This document shows positions 5,979 to 6,973 of a stretch of DNA of 6,973 bases, in pieces (position 1 is the first letter of the stretch; each line of letters starts with the position of its first letter). The notes beneath the pieces are model-generated. The model had not been told where the DNA came from. It saw nothing but the letters and a program-made list of their open reading frames with translations, and did no database searches. The DNA is taken from NCBI GenBank assembly GCA_034411955.1, contig DAOUMF010000091.1, positions 1-6,973 on the forward strand, read 5' to 3'. The stretch comes from DAOUMF01 sp034411955 (lineage in GTDB: Bacteria > Chloroflexota > Dehalococcoidia > SM23-28-2 > RBG-16-64-32). A program made the translations under genes and the position numbers.

Positions 5979-6973
5979 CTACTCCACGGAGACGATGTAG
6001 TTGTAGTGCGGTTGCCCCCCGTAGACGACCTCCACGTCGTATTGGGGAAACGCCTCCCGGATCCGATCCCCCAGCGATTCCGCCTCCCTCTGCAGGGTGT
6101 CCGCCCCATAATACAGGGTGGTCAGGCTGGCGCCCTCAGCCTCGATGCCTTCCAGGGCCTGCAGCACACCCTCTTCCGCCGTCTGCGCTGCCAGCCTCAG
6201 TTCATCGTCGACGATGGCGATAATCTGCCCCTCCCGCACCTTCACCCCTCCCACGCTGGTGGAGCGCACCGCCCGGCAGACCTCCACCGCGTGCACCCCC
6301 GACCGAGCCTCCTCCATCGCCTCCACGTTCGCCGCCAAGTCGTGATCCTGGTTCAGGGCCCGCAGCGCAGCGATGCCCTGAGGGATCGAGCGCGTCTCCA
6401 CCACCCGCAGCCTCTTTTCGGTCAGCTCCACCGCCTGCTTGGCCGCCATGATGATGTTCTTATCGTTGGGCAGAACGATGACGTCGTCCGCCGGGCAGGC
6501 CGCGGCGGCGTCCAGGATATCACGCGTGCTCGGGTTCATCGTCGGCCCCCCGGAGACCACCCGCGTGCAGCCCACGCTGCGGAACACCGTCGCCATCCCC
6601 TCCCCCGCGGCCACCGCCACCGTCGAGATCGCTTCCGGCTGAGCCTCCACCGTCGCCCGCGCTTCGTGCAGCTCCAGAAAGCGGTCAGCCTGCTCGCGGA
6701 TGTTGTCCACCCTCACCTGGAGCAGAGAGCCCACGCCCGTCCCGTGGCTCAACGCCGCCCCGGGGTCGTCCGTGTGTAGGTGCACCCGCACCAGCCGCTC
6801 GTCCCCCACCACCAGCACCGAGTCGCCCAGCTCCAGCATGCGCTTCCGCACCAAGTCCGGGGCCAGCTCTCGGCCGCCAATGAGCAACTCCGTGCAGTAC
6901 CCGTAGAGCGACTCCTCCTGCTCATGGAGCTGGGAGGTCACGGCCAGCCACTCCTGGCCCACCTGACCCTCCC
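5979..6973 (-). CDS. fakA: FakA/YloV family fatty acid kinase, C-terminal part (5' end cut by window edge)
   Basis: This is about 331 residues from the C-terminal two thirds of a DAK2-domain fusion protein (YloV/FakA), the ATP-dependent kinase subunit that phosphorylates fatty acids held by a FakB/DegV partner. The N-terminal ATP-binding Dak2 domain lies beyond the right edge. The frame is open through 6973, and the first internal start-like codon (GTG at 6962-6960) is not a real start. Numbering from that GTG, the middle domain shows YGYCTELLI (20-28) and VRVHLHTDDPG (58-68). Its Cys23, His61 and His63 match the family's metal-binding Cys and His-x-His. The C-terminal DegV-like domain shows SGGPTMNPSTRDI (137-149), LPNDKNIIMAAKQA (164-177), IPQGIAAL (193-200) and the terminal QPHYNYIVSVE, all characteristic of the family. 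The stop TAG is at 5981-5979, 50 nt before degV. In Bacillus-type genomes yloV also lies close upstream of recG, so the neighbourhood is conserved. Confidence 0.93.
   Translation of the reverse strand, partial: EGQVGQEWLAVTSQLHEQEESLYGYCTELLIGGRELAPDLVRKRMLELGDSVLVVGDERLVRVHLHTDDPGAALSHGTGVGSLLQVRVDNIREQADRFLELHEARATVEAQPEAISTVAVAAGEGMATVFRSVGCTRVVSGGPTMNPSTRDILDAAAACPADDVIVLPNDKNIIMAAKQAVELTEKRLRVVETRSIPQGIAALRALNQDHDLAANVEAMEEARSGVHAVEVCRAVRSTSVGGVKVREGQIIAIVDDELRLAAQTAEEGVLQALEGIEAEGASLTTLYYGADTLQREAESLGDRIREAFPQYDVEVVYGGQPHYNYIVSVE

Noticed and set aside
5962..5983. Short inverted repeat TGGAG/CTCCA around the fakA stop as a possible terminator
   Set aside because: The stem has only 5 bp and is not followed by a T run. 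With degV starting 50 nt later, read-through is more likely.

Overview
The window looks like ordinary chromosomal housekeeping sequence from a high-GC bacterium. By eye, G+C is about two thirds, third codon positions are strongly G/C, and the genes are packed on one strand. The order fatty-acid-kinase subunits, then recG, then argS, together with a RecG carrying a long N-terminal extension, fits a Chloroflexota-like (Dehalococcoidia-type) genome. That placement is an inference from gene content and order, not a proven assignment. I see no tRNA, rRNA, CRISPR array, insertion sequence, phage gene or attachment site.

All five substantial genes lie on the minus strand, so they are transcribed from the right edge of the window to the left. 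In that order they are: the C-terminal part of a FakA/YloV-type protein (5979-6973, cut by the right edge); a DegV-family (FakB-like) fatty-acid-binding protein (5083-5928); the RecG branched-DNA helicase (2634-5099); arginyl-tRNA synthetase (894-2552); and an inositol-monophosphatase family phosphatase (79-885). The junctions are a 50-nt gap, a start/stop overlap of 17 nt (or a 4-nt gap with the alternative recG start), an 81-nt gap, and an 8-nt gap. This spacing suggests one operon or two: fakA-degV-recG and argS-phosphatase. The 81-nt gap holds a perfect GC-rich hairpin. At the extreme left, a plus-strand reading frame ends at position 66. It is probably the tail of a convergent gene and lies only 12 nt from the phosphatase stop codon.

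Functionally, FakA and DegV/FakB should form one fatty acid kinase: the DegV protein holds the fatty acid and FakA phosphorylates it to acyl-phosphate for phospholipid synthesis. RecG (fork and recombination repair), ArgRS (translation) and the phosphatase are unrelated in pathway, and the cluster reads as a growth-linked housekeeping operon.

I did not find a convincing undescribed system. The points most worth a second look are a substitution in RecG helicase motif VI (GRVRR where GRVGR is usual), the hairpin in the argS leader, the non-ATG starts of degV and recG, and the identity of the gene tail at the left edge. There is no stretch over 300 bases without a gene.
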